Assembly: GCA_011634665.1 (NCBI GenBank)
Contig: WAEK01000009.1
Span: 1,789,501-1,853,500 of the forward strand
Length of the DNA: 64,000 nt
Reading direction: 5' to 3'
From: Mortierella sp. BCC40632
Taxonomy: Eukaryota; Mortierellomycota; Mortierellomycetes; Mortierellales; Mortierellaceae
A model generated the notes under the pieces. That model saw nothing but the letters and a program-made list of their open reading frames with translations, searched no databases and was not told the origin of the DNA. The position numbers were made by a program, and so were the translations under genes. Shown one piece after another: positions 24,376 to 36,300 of this stretch. Numbering within the stretch: the first letter of the stretch is position 1; the number at the start of each line of letters is the position of its first letter.

Positions 24376-25406
24376 ATGGTCAAGCTCTCGCTCTCCTTTT
24401 CAGCCATGGTTGCCATGGCAGCCACTATGGTTTCTGCCATACCATTCCAACATCAGTCGACTCTGAGACCCCTCAGCTTCAGTAAGAGACCAATTGACTA
24501 TTCAAACACTCATTCTTCGAAGGGAAACAAAGTAGAGATCCGCCATCTTAACCTGTTTCTTAATCTCTTTATTCCTCCTATCCCTTTCTTCTATCTCGTT
24601 ACTCAATAGATCATGGTCTTGAGGAATGCGTCCCCGGGGAGACAATCAAGGAGGGTCAACTATTCAGGCTCAGGAGTTCGGACCTTGGCTCGAGGGTCTC
24701 CCTGGAACTCGAAGAGTTCCAACTTCTTGCCGGCGACAAATCTAACGACTTATATGAAGTGGAGATGTGCCTTGTTAAAGATCTACGCCAAAAATGCAAG
24801 TCTCATGGTCTTAGCTCTTGTGTCTTGAAAGATGATGACTACTATATTCGAGTTATATATCCTGCCAGTGGATACCTTTATGTCAAGGAAAAGAATGTCT
24901 ATGTTTCAAGCGAACTAGAAGACCTTTCTCTATTCAGTCTCTACAAAGAGGCTGGTTGGGGACTCCGGATTTCTCACCGTACTGATGATGATCGTCTCGT
25001 CTGGACAACAGAAAAGGCTGGGCAACCGATTATTTTGGAACCCCCAAAGAAAGATGCAAAGAAGCAGTGGTTCACCATTAGCCCTGTCGGCGATGATGAT
25101 GACGATGATGATGATGATGGTGGTGGTGATGATGATGATGATGAAGGGAGTTTCCAATGCAAGAAGTTGTTGTTGTATGACATTGAGGAAACTCTCCGTT
25201 TCCAGCCTTTACTTGTCTGTCAGGCCGATAACAGTAGGAGCAATCCCAAAGAGTACGAAATAAGATATTTGTCTCGATTAAACCACGAATTGGTGTTGGG
25301 GAAAGGAGGGGAGATCTATGCAATGGGATGTGGTTTCGTAATGGCATTTTTCTCTGAGAACCAGGATGCACTTGCCATTCGCCATCTATCGAAAGCACAC
25401 TGTTGA
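24376..25406 (+). CDS. Secreted protein, probable beta-trefoil (ricin-B-like) fold
   Basis: Two exons: 24376-24481 and 24610-25406 (903 nt, 300 aa). The junction TTCA|GTAAGAG ... ACTCAATAG|ATCATGG restores frame. The first 22 residues (MVKLSLSFSAMVAMAATMVS) form a signal peptide. The mature part has short repeats of the GYLYVKEKNVYVS and GWGLRISH type and a KKQWFTI motif, resembling the QxW signature of beta-trefoil lectins. An Asp run is encoded by the GAT microsatellite at 25091-25144. Several Cys suggest disulfides. The promoter has a TATA box. The tandem pseudogene begins 1505 bases downstream. Its role is unknown; beta-trefoil secreted proteins often bind glycans or inhibit proteases. 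The fold is inferred from pattern only. Confidence 0.7.
25091..25144 (+). repeat. GAT trinucleotide microsatellite, codes for Asp run
   Basis: GAT/GAC/GGT triplets inside exon 2 of the secreted protein encode about 14 Asp and 3 Gly in a row. It is an in-frame expansion with no effect on frame. Confidence 0.9.
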
Positions 25407-25880
25407 GGACTTGCTTTCTGTGCCCACACTTTGAGAGCGAGAAATCTTTTTCTCGACCAGGTGGTCAAAGCTTTCACCATCTTTTTGGGCAAATATTCGT
25501 GGTGGGACAAGGGACACTATGCTTTTGCATAACGGCATAGTTTTGGGCAATGTGGTTTAACCAAAGGCCTTCAATGCCTTTCCGCATTTTCTTTTAATCA
25601 TCCAGGATTGGCCCAAGTTCTGTGGTCATTGTTATTACGTGTATGCCCAGCGAAAAAGAATCTGAACAGATCTGCATAGACACTAAGCTCGTGGATTTTT
25701 TTTCTCTCATTGAAATCATGCATTTTTAGCAGACTCGACTCTGGCACTGAGTGTGTGGCTCGGCCTAGGAACTTTGATAGCCATTGTCGAGCATAGAGTG
25801 TGTCCATCTAACCAGTTCTTCACTCCTTCAACTCGACACTTACTTCCATCTTCAGAACCAATCCTCAAGCATCCACCAAC
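25407..25880. other. Spacer between tandem secreted-protein copies
   Basis: Non-coding. The right-hand part, from about 25734, is the duplicated promoter: it shares GATAGCCATTGT and the block before the start codon (CCAATCCTCAAGCATCCACC) with the first copy. The TATA box of copy one is replaced here by TCCATCTAACC, so the duplicated promoter is probably dead. Confidence 0.65.
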
Positions 25881-26600
25881 ATGGTCAAACTCTCGCTCTC
25901 CTTCTCAGCCATGGTTGCCATGGCAGCTACTATGGTTTCTGCCATGCCATTCCAGCATCGGTCGACTCTAAGACCCATCAACTTCAGTAAGAGATCAATT
26001 GACTACACTCATTCTTCAAAGGGAAACAAAGTAGAGATCCGTCATCTTAACATGTTTCTTAATCTCTTTATTCCTCCTATCCCATTCTTCTATCTCTTTA
26101 CTCAATAGACCGTGATCTCGAGGAGTGTATCCCTGACGAGACGATCAAAGAGGGCACTACTGTTCAAGCTCCAGAGTTCAAGCCTTGACTCGATGATCTC
26201 ACTCCCTCTTATGAGCACCGTACTTGTTGCTGGGAAGAAGGGCAGCTCCCGATTTCAAGTGGAAATATGTCTTGTTCAAGATCCACACCAAACTTGCGAA
26301 CCTCATGGCTATGGGTCTTGTACCTTGAAAGATGTCGACTACTTTGTTCGAGTTGAATCTTTCCTCGAAGGATTCCTTCATATGATGGGCAATGAATCAT
26401 TTTTTCAGGCTATGAAGACGCTGCTAAATTTAGTTTCGACAAAGAGACTGTTTTGGGGATCCAGATTCTTATCGTTCTGGTAACGATCGTTTCTTCTGGA
26501 CAACTGATGAGCCCGGACAACCAATCACCTTGAAACTCTCAAAGAAAGATATCAATGCGAATCTTGGACTTGCCAGCCACTCGTCAATTGATGCAAAATC
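25881..26600 (+). pseudogene. Tandem paralogue of the secreted beta-trefoil-like gene, frameshifted
   Basis: The first exon (25881-25986) is almost identical to the intact gene, including the signal peptide MVKLSLSFSAMVAMAATMVS and the donor TTCA|GTAAGAG. The same intron ends ACTCAATAG at 26108. The second exon opens RDLEECIPDETIKEG, matching HGLEECVPGETIKEG, but a one-base length difference shifts the frame and a stop (AAGCCTTGA) follows within about 30 codons. Nucleotide similarity continues in other frames: CLVQDPHQTCEPHGYGSCTL corresponds to CLVKDLRQKCKSHGLSSCVL, and CTTCTGGACAACTGATGAGC to the first copy's CGTCTGGACAACAGAAAAGG. Similarity then fades by about 26600. A tiny truncated secreted peptide could still be made, but the promoter also looks damaged. 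Confidence 0.82.
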
Positions 26601-28417
26601 TATTAAGAATTGATTTCAAAGCTCGAGACCTATCCTCTTGGACCATTCAAGTTTCGTCAATACTGGGCTGTAATGGCCAAAGCAATGAAGTATTGTTGGT
26701 GAGGAATGACCTTGCTGACAAAGTAAAGTAAATGTGATGGATGTTTTCATTTAGGGTTCGCAGACCATATTTCTATAGAAACTGACTCGAGTATGAGACT
26801 GAGTGGGTTGGTTGGGAGTACAGCCCTGCTTTCAAACCCAATTTCTCTTCCCCTCAACTATCCTATTTTCATTCGCCGAGTATACCTCCACCGCCCTAGA
26901 CTGTAACAGGCACTTCTCATTTTGATCAAACTATCACTTTCTATTGCAATTGCCGTGGTGTCCCGTATAAGTCAGAGATTTTCAATTGGCGGTTCACCTT
27001 ATGAGGATGTGTCTGGTCACGGCCACACACTCGATATTTACACTAGTAGCATTACTACTACCTGCAATGGACCAGCGGATGAGAGTACTGATTACCGTAA
27101 TCGAGTTGTGGTACAGAACCTTAGGTTTTCTTTTTGCTCCATTTCCCTCGTTTTTATTTTTCGTATGTTTGCTCTTGACAGTAAGTTTATGATTATTAGG
27201 ACCTTCTCATAGGAAAAAAATGCCTTAATAGGTAGTCAATGCTCAAGTATCGCCTTCAGGTTTTTTTTTTTTTTTTTTCTTTTGCAGCCGTGCACGATCC
27301 TCTACAAGGAGATTGACTGACGACTACGACTCTCTAATCGTATTATCAAGAGCCGCCTGTAGTCTGGGCGACCTGTTTCGTGGAAATTTCGGTCGCTTTG
27401 AGAACTCCCAAGATGGATGAGTCAAGGCTAAGGCTTGATTTACATCTTCCTCCACTTTTGCATGAAGCGGAGCCCATTCAGGTCCACTTCTCTGATATGA
27501 GCTCGTTCGTCAACCTGATGATGATAAATATGTTTCTCTGAGGTGAGGTAAAATCGATACAACTCTTGAACTCTTGTAACTCGATTATCTTCGTTATGTG
27601 AAGGGCTCTCTACTTTATGAGGTCTTCTACTAAGGAATCTAAATATTGGTATGAGAAGGCATGACTGGTCACCCCAGGACTAGCAGTTCACTAAACACAG
27701 TCTCTTGAAATTGATTGGCTCTGTGCTTTTCGAGGTGGACTACTAAAAGCGAAAGTTGAGTGGAACTTCCCTCGTCGTATTTGCAGAGCTTGCAGCCTTC
27801 ATTACTCTATTGACGTGGTCAGCAACATCGACACGATAGCACCATCTTGGAGCAGGACCGCCGTTGTGGATGGCCAGAAACAGGACTTTTTTTTTTTTTC
27901 AGGCATCCGAGATAGGCTATTAGACGAAAAGCAGGCCCGTGGAAGACACCACCAATAGAGGGACTAACGACACTGTCCCAGGTGTACCTCAGTGACCTCA
28001 GTGATAAAAATACGGCATCGATTAGACAAAGCATCTTTTCCCCAACCACCACCAAAGTATCCCCATCATCCAAGAGGTTTAGCAGCTTTATCTACCAAAC
28101 CTAAATCCAATGGCTTCTCCGAACAGTAGTACTGACCGGAACTCATCACATCAAAGCATACGCGCCTTTTAGGGGGAGGGGAGGAGGGACAACCGAACTC
28201 AAGTCTGGTTTACCAGATGCAATGGAATGCTCGAAGAAAAATGTATATTGAAGTTTGCGCTAGAAAAGGTTATTCCGTCTATGTAAAATACACAATCGCC
28301 CATTATAAGACAGACCCGAGAGACCGGAAAGGGAAAGTTACTCTCATGTTGCTTGTGTTTGTGATACAAACTTTTTACTAACTTTTTTTTTTTTTTTTTT
28401 TTTTTCTACGTGGTGGC
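26601..28417. other. Intergenic with probable third secreted-gene relic
   Basis: At 26783 the string GACTCGAGTATGAGACTGAG resembles the start of the second duplication unit (GACTCGACTCTGGCACTGAG at 25734). At 26922 TTGATCAAACTATCACTTTC resembles ATGGTCAAGCTCTCGCTCTC, the signal-peptide start, with the start codon lost. No open frame of the family survives beyond this. A T-tract lies near 27261-27278. The rest shows no gene. Confidence 0.45.
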
Positions 28418-29003
28418 CTAGTTGTTAACCCGATCAAAGTCCCACAGCTGTTGAGGGAGCGCCTTAAAGTCGCCGAACTGGATCGCTGCACCATTACCTC
28501 CTCCTGAAAGCTCAATGTCGGCGGTTCGAGAAGGTGGATGATGAATCCTAAAGTGGTTATTAGTTTCGAGGACTAGCCAGTTGAAAGGTTCACTATCCAG
28601 CACAAACGCATAGTTCGATATATTCACACTCAAGAATTTCTGTGATCCCTCATGTCGAATAGTGTGCCATGTGTTGCCATTCGAATCTGGAGCACTCTTG
28701 GATACACTCCATATCTGCGACAATGGTTGTAATTGTGCATCGCCATACACCCATCCAACGGGTCGGCCAGAAGACACGACAGTCAAGGCCTGAGTTGAAT
28801 ATTTGATGTTCTTGATCGCAAAACAACCAGGTGTTATCTGAGCACTGACATGTAGTAAAGTCACCGCCAGGGCTAGGAAAAGTGGTAGCGGAGACCAGAT
28901 TCTTTAAAAAAATACAATGTCAGGACAAAGGTAGTCCCCTCGGTGCCTTGCTGAATACAATACAATGTTGAGAATGATAAGATTACCCATACTTGAAAGT
29001 CAT
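28418..29003 (-). CDS. Small secreted ricin-B-like (beta-trefoil) protein
   Basis: Two exons, 29003-28993 and 28901-28418 (495 nt, 164 aa). The first exon has only eleven coding bases (ATGACTTTCAA|GTATGG), joined to AATCTGG after TTAAAG. This gives a start Met and a hydrophobic signal peptide (LPLFLALAVTLLHVSAQ), cleaved after about residue 25. The mature 140 residues show QxW-like repeat marks: SQIWSVSK, NWLVLETNN and QQLWDFDRV near the C-terminus, consistent with a single beta-trefoil domain. Such proteins bind sugars. It lies next to the other secreted beta-trefoil-like genes but is divergent in sequence and on the other strand. A TATA box is upstream. Its ligand is unknown. Confidence 0.75.
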
Positions 29004-32000
29004 GATGTTTGGAAATCAACGCAGGCTGTGTGAATTCAGAGTTTGATGTGGGCTGTGGTTGTGGGGCACATGAATGTGGGACCAAGGGCTTTTTATACTT
29101 ATTGCTTTTCGCTCCAAAAATTACCTGCTGGACTCTCCTGTTGGTTGGTGTCTCCTTCCAGTTCTAGTTCTTTCTATTACTGGAAAACTGTCAGGATCAT
29201 CTTGCATAGCCCATGAACAACAATAACACTGATGACGCATTTAGGGAGATCCATGATCAGCTTCTTGGTGCCACCTCGTAATGCAGTGTCTAGCAAGGTA
29301 AGCATTCAATGTTATTGAGTCTGCCTTTGGGCATGGCCGATGAGCATCAATGGGTCAAATACTCAGCAGATTGGGCAGCCGCTTACTCATGCCTCTCCCT
29401 CATTTCCTCCATCTTCTCCTTACTCCTTTCCTGATCCATACTTCCTCTCATTCCCAACCTTCTCTGTCGCAGTCCTCAATGATACACTCCCGAACACACG
29501 TGCACACTGTATGTAGTTGTTTCCTCTGTCGCGTGTCGCCATGTACACACACTTGGTCGTCGTGGAGGGAGGTGGTAGTCTCTTTTTCTGTCCATATCCT
29601 CCCTATTTTTTTTTTTGGCACTCTTATGGCGCATTTTCCTCTCATTCTCACTCCCTCTGACGCTTTGAATGAACGCGAAGGAGAGGAAAGGGGTGGAGAC
29701 AGAGGTGGAGACATATGAGAACGCGATGTTCGAGAAGTGACAGACTATCGCTCCCTCTGTCTCTGTCTCTGTGTCTCTGTCTATCTCTACTATATTAATC
29801 CTCGCACCCTTGTTTTCATTCACTTCCCCCTTCACCATCACCACTTGTCACTCCTACCCCTTCCTCTCCACAACCTTGAAGTCTTACTCATTTACAAGAT
29901 CTATTATTTCCACCCACTTTGACGAGTTGTGTGAAGACACAATGTGAATGCGATACTATTGAAAGGAGTAGTGGTCATTATTGGATCGCTCCTTTGCCTG
30001 TCTGTTCTCTCCCTATGTCCTCTTGCTCTCATTCAAACTATTTTCCCTGTTGACGTCCCCTGTTCCTTCTGTAGACTACCAACGCTCCTACACTACATCA
30101 TGGCGGTTTAGAGAAATTGAGAAGATGGAAGGACACCTCTGGTGCCCGGCTATCTCTCAATCACTGCCTCGATTAACCCCTGCTCCCATTCATTGACTTC
30201 AACCCCTTGAATACGACAGCCTCCTTGCCACCGACTCCAATCATTTCCCCTTGCTATAGAAACCTTCAGCAGATTCTCTTCCAACTCCTAGATACGTCAG
30301 AGGGCTATCATGGTAAGCCCAATAATGCTCTCTCCTAAGTTAGGCATATCCTGCAAGTTAAAATGATACATGTAATGCGAGCAATGGTGTAGAGAGACTC
30401 AATAAAGCATTGCAGGGGATAGGCTATGACATTTGATGATCATGGAATTGATATTACGCTGTAGACGTATAACCATCTAGCAAATAAATAAAGTACAACT
30501 ACTCCAGAATTGCTTAGCCCTGAGATTCTATAAAAAGCAGAAAGATATTTAGAGAACAAGACCTAGCCAAAACGGCATTAGTTTGATCCGCATTTGAAAT
30601 ACAACTTAGGGGAGGGATCTAGCCACAGTACATCTTCTATCCTCAACCAGTTATGTGCCAGCAGAGCTGATGGGCACCTAATGACAATATGGCAATTGGA
30701 AGGGAAAGAAAGAAAGAAAGTTTAAATGTAATCAGAGGCAGGAAATGTTTGGTTCTAACGCTGAGGTGAACTCAGGGCAGATCAAGATCGACCGGTATCC
30801 TAATTTTAAGGGTCCAGCAGAACAGTTCTGGATATGTAGATTGAAGAATTCTAGATAACTTTTAAATAGAGTCCAGTAAAAGGATACTGTGTTTTACGAT
30901 CTTTTCTGCTGTCATAGAGTTCCTACAGCTTAACTCTTCAACGCCCTGAAGTCATTATCATGGCATATATCAGTATTCCATAAGAGGTGTATCTCATGAA
31001 GGGAACCTACTTTTTAGTGCTGTGTTAAAACCAGAGAAGAAGTGAAGAGGTGAGTCTCTATCATATTGCCGATGACTACCAAAGCCTCTCGTTTGCTTCC
31101 TTGTCCAACTGGGTATGGAAGAGTCACCGGTGCGAAAATAGCTTTATTTTGGACATCTCTCGAATTTCTCTCAACCCATGTAATGAGTATGCAGGGCACT
31201 TTTAGTTAGATCATCTTGCTACGGCTCATGGTCTGCTTCTTACAGCTCCCGAACAGCCCACAGTTTCTGGATCAAGATTATCGCAAGTTCCTGCACTGAT
31301 GAAATTGATTATGGGCTAGATGATTGAGGCAGACCCTGGCGCTGTTAGACTCCTCGTCATTGGCAATTCTTCTTCTTAAAACACTTTTCCCTTCCTCCAT
31401 GAACTCATGTAATCAAAGTCTTACTCGTTTTGTAGATATTATTTTACTTAGGGTTATTTTGCAAATATCCAGTTAGTTCAAAATTTAGCTCCGTCTTCCC
31501 TCCTTTCGACCCAGCATTTCACTCTTGCTTTGCCGCATAGTGAAGAAACCAAGATAGGGGGTTACAAATCTACAGTTCTTTCTTTATGCAAATTTTCAAA
31601 CCAAATGCTCTAGCTGGTATCTGATGGGAAGAGGGGAGGGGAAGGGGTGGTAATTAGAGGTCGAAGTAAAGAAAGAGTACTGATAGTCAATAGGGGGGGG
31701 GGGGACGGAATACACTGGCTAAATGTGAGCCAAAGATAACATAGTAAATTTCGACTATTATCATTCGTTTTTCAAGAGTCTCTGTTGAGCGATCTTCAAA
31801 TCTAAGCTCCTTGTGGAAGGGCTGCAAAGACAATCATGACCATAGTCGACCAAAATATACAATATGTCCACATCCAGATCGCCCGTCGACGGTGACGCAG
31901 ACGGATAGATGCCTCTTGGATCGTTCGGAGTCGGAAGAGGTGTTTGTCTTCGCATCTATTGAAGCGGAGAGGGAGAGAGAGATCATGTCAACAAGATACC

Positions 32001-32031
<31 letters not shown>

Positions 32032-32066
32032 AGCTTCATTTCATTTTTCGGAGGTGCCTCACACAC
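29004..32066. other. 3 kb gene-poor stretch
   Basis: Apart from the promoter of the small lectin-like gene at its left end and the RAX1 3' flank at its right, no convincing gene was found. Forward and reverse frames at 29.35-29.85 kb are low-complexity CT/GA sequence. A (GAAA) stretch at about 30706-30720, a G-run at 31696-31705 and a T-tract at 32000-32028 are the only repeats noticed. Confidence 0.5.
29089..29098 (-). promoter_or_regulatory. TATA box of small ricin-B-like gene
   Basis: On the minus strand GTATAAAAAG lies about 86-95 bases before the start codon at 29003, the same spacing as in the other secreted-protein gene. Confidence 0.65.
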
Positions 32067-33322
32067 TTACACTTTGCCAAAGAGTCCAAGAACAGGTGAA
32101 AACTCTTTGACACCCGTCATCAGACAAGTTAAGCCTGTCCATCCACCAACAATACCCACCACCCACACCCAAGGACTCGCCCACCCACCAACTCCCAGTG
32201 CCGCCATAGTGATTTGCGCCACAAATGCCATCGTCAAAATGACCGAGCCAATCCAGATCATTCCTTTCTTCTTGAGTCGGTTCTTTGCATGGTTTCGAGT
32301 CATCATTCCCAGGTTTTGCCTCGACATGTAGGTCAGGAACATTGGATAGTAATGATCCGCAAGAACAATTTCCGTTACAAACCCTTTCGCAGGTCCAAAT
32401 AAATGAGGTGCATCTGTCCTTCCTTCTTCTCGAATTTGCGTATGGATCCGTTGACGACATTCCAGAGGAAGATAGAAGGCCGCCGCTGTGGTCGCTGTCT
32501 TGTTGGCGGATGGTGACGATATCGAAAATCGAGAGGCTGCGGGCGCGCTAGCCGAAATCGATTCCACGGCAGAAGTCGCTGCGGTTACTGTTCCTGGCAC
32601 TTGAGTCGCTGTCACGTTGACTGCCGCAGTGGCCAGAGCCGGATTAGCATTTATTGGACCGGTCCTATCGGTACTTGCCTCTGCAATGGCTAGTGAAGAC
32701 ACTATCGATGACATACCAAGCGATGTGTGGGGAGGCTCCAGCAAGTCATCTCTATTGGTGCTTCCTCCTGAATGACCAGTGTCTCTGTTCAACGCTTGCA
32801 TGGACTGAAAAGCGCTCGAGTCCAAGGGCTCCCCTTGAAGCTGAATAAATGACATGTTGGTTCCTGTGGTTGAGGTAGACATGGGTCGGCCACGAGTCGT
32901 AATATCGCCATTGCCAACCCGGGTATATTTTTCAACTCCAACTCCACCTCCATGATGATTAACATTTTTCTGCTGTGGGGATGGCTGTCGAGGCGGAGGA
33001 ACTTGAAAGTCGATTTGATCTTGTGGTATTACAATTTCGGGAATCCGGAATGGGAGTTCTGTACGGTCGTCACCATGCGATGGCTTGGGTGTCACTACGA
33101 TTACATCCAGACTCGAGTCAGATCCTCCCCTTGTCTGTGAATGCTTCTTGCCAAGTAGTGTTGACAACTGTAGGCCGATCCGTCGAGCTGTCTTTGAGGG
33201 CATGGTCACTGCTTTGCCACTTCTTTCGCGTACACTACGAATACCACCAGGGTGCTTGTTGTATAGCGATAGTCGCTTAAATGGCGTAGGGATAGCAGGA
33301 GGAATGACACTGACTGTTTGCG

Positions 33323-33353
<31 letters not shown>

Positions 33354-36300
33354 TCGAAAACAAAGTTAATTCTTTTACACAAAGAACTCACTCGTGGACG
33401 CATGAACCTTTCTTGAAATCTGCCTGCATGCTTACCTGACTTATCCACTTCACGCCTCGAGACACGATCCCACGAAGATGACAAAGAAGACGAAGACGAA
33501 AGTCTATGTACACGCCTAGCCTCGGCAGACGCCGCAGCTACTGAAGCTTCCGATTGCTTATGATGAGCATTAGGTTGCACCTGTTGTGATGGTTTTTCCA
33601 CTCCATGGAACGCCACGGACGACTCCTGCTGTTGCTCTGACTCTTGATCGAGCCTCTGGACTGGAACTGGCATCGACCTCTCCACAATCTCGATAGAGAT
33701 TTTTTCATCCTCTTGCTGTTTCTCAGAATCCAATCTGATATCTTGTGATGGATCTGCAACTAGAGGGTGGCAATCTTCTGTTTCGTGCTGCTTTTCACTC
33801 TCACTATGAGCAATAAAGTCGCTTTGATTCCCAGTTTGAGGCCCATTGTCACTCTCTTTGTCACTGTCTTCGAGGTCATCGTCTTCCTCATCGCTGTCAT
33901 AGTCTTCGCTGTCGTATTCGTCTTCTTCATACTCTTCGCTCTCTCCATCAATAGCTGCCTCCTCAGTAGTCGTATTAATCGTCAAAGTCGGGAGTTCAAC
34001 AACAGTGGTTTCTGTCAGCATTAGTTTCATCAAGAACGGGTTCAACATCGCACTCAGCCCCGTTGCTGTACGCCTCTTGAGTTTGGCGCTCATCGGGCTG
34101 GTAGGTGTGGTTGGAATTGAGGTCCTTCCTGAGCCCTTTCTTGAAGTCTCTGCTGACGGGACTGCTGTATCAGCCCCGTCTTCTCCTTCTTGACCATTCT
34201 CTTCTTTGATTTCGCTAGCTGTCCGACCTTCAGACTCAATTATAGAGCTAGCCGCTGCACGAGTATCAACTGCCAGCTCTCTTGAGGCCACCACCTGTGT
34301 TGTTGACTCAGGCGGATCGCTTCCATGTCTAACTGCATTCGATTCTATAGTCCCACGTCGCGTAGACCATCGGCTTGACCTCCGGCGCCTATTCCTTCCT
34401 TTCCAGCTTTCATTCCATTGAGCAATCACTTCTTCGGCGTACCCATCCCAGCCAGGAGAGAGCGACTTGTCAAACGGGTTCACAAGCTCTGGTCTGCCTT
34501 GAGTGACACCGTCATCTGTACCCGTAGTTGCCTTTGCCTTTGAAATAATCTCTTCTTCAGCTGCCATTGTTGCTGTGCGGAACTGGATCAAGTATTTACG
34601 ATAGATTCGAAGAGCCGACTCCTGAACATCTTCAAAGCTGATCGTTCGAAAGCTCTGAACCAGCAGTGCTTTTGCTTCTTGACCTGTGCTATGGATGCTC
34701 TGGGCATAGGAACTCTCGCCAGAATTACGGATCATTACTGGGGCCTGCAATGGTCCAACGCCCGATTCGAACTGCGCTTCAGGAGACTGGTGTCGCTCCA
34801 TCGTATTACCATTTTCCTGTTCTGCGATTATTACGGACTTTGGATGCTCTGGAGTCGAGTCTTCTGTAGAAATCTGCTGCGACGGCTCGACGGATGCTAG
34901 TGGCGATAAGTGATGTTGTTGAAGATTATGTGACGAGACACGATGGGTGGTATTGTTTGAGTAATCTTCCAAAAAGGCTGGTCGAGTCCTTGAGTTTCTG
35001 GAATTAGACCGCGTGACGCCGTCAATAGAGCCTCGTCCTCGCATTGCCAAGTTATAGGCATTTGGAATACCTCCCCCCAAATAATTAGTGCTGCTATTGT
35101 TTTGGTAATATCGCAGTCCAGAAGCGCCAGCCCCAAAACCTGGGGAAGGACGATAAGAATCATTTGATCCGCGTCTAGGATTTTCGCGGTTAATGAAGTC
35201 TGGCGAATGAAGTCCATTCCTCTGGGTTCTCAAAGCCACGGCTGCGACAGCTGCATCATGTTCAGAATTATTGACATCGTCAAATGAAACTCGACTTGTT
35301 TCTCCTGAATGTCGTCGACTGCCGGTAGCCCCTGCCAAGAGACGATTATATGCTCCTGGAGATTGCGTTCCGGTCCCGTGAGATAGTGGGTGCGGATGAA
35401 ATGGAGCCAGACTGTCTTGAACTCCGTATCTCCTTGTTTCCTGAGGAAATGAAAGGTGGTCGTGAAGGGGCAACTGAAGACTTGATCGGCTCGCAGCATA
35501 GAGGCTAGAGCCGTTGAGTTCCTGTCCATTGGCTCCAATGCCAAGGCCATGCCGAGCTCCATGAACTCCGAGCATAGATTGAGCAGGCGATAGTCGACTA
35601 GAGCCCTCTACAATATTGTGTCGATCTGTATCGATTGGATGGATAATGGCAGTCCTACGCCTGTCCCTGGACATGGCACGTTCTTCCAGTTGATGTTCCC
35701 TTTTTTGTCTTCGCTCTGACACATCAAATGTCCTACAAAGTTGCTCATGAGCCGTGACATCCTAACACAGAAAAAAAGAGCACGTGAATAGCCTGTTAGA
35801 GGGGAGGGGGAACATGACAGAGGCATGTGGGCCTGTCAAATACACAAGGCGCACATTCGCATTGAGGCGTAGGGCGAACCTCAAAAACGACTTACCTCCC
35901 AGAAATTGAGATACTCAACAGCGCGCACACTTCGCAAATAGGCTTCAAAATCGTCGTAGCTCAATGGATAAAACGTTTTCTTTTCGAGAACCTGGATCAA
36001 GTTTGGAAAGTAAAAACCCTCTGGTAAGACTGATTGTGATACTGGAATGGAAGTTGCAGGGATGCTCGTCTTGCCCTTATTTGTTTGTTTCCTATTCTTT
36101 TTGCGATCATGTTTCTTGCGCTTCCCCTTTCGGTTCTTTGATGACTTGCCACGTTTTCTCGAAGGATCTGGGCGATGCTGGTGGTGGTCGTTTTCACTAC
36201 CAAATGTATGATGACCATCCTCCGGCGGGGGTGATATGGTTATCGAGTCGTGACCGTGACTATGACCATTACGAATTGGAGGGGGTGGTCCACTAATTCG

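Noticed and set aside
29350..29718. 122-aa forward frame and overlapping reverse frames
   Set aside because: Pyrimidine-rich low-complexity sequence, no homology recognised, no splice or promoter signals that support a gene.
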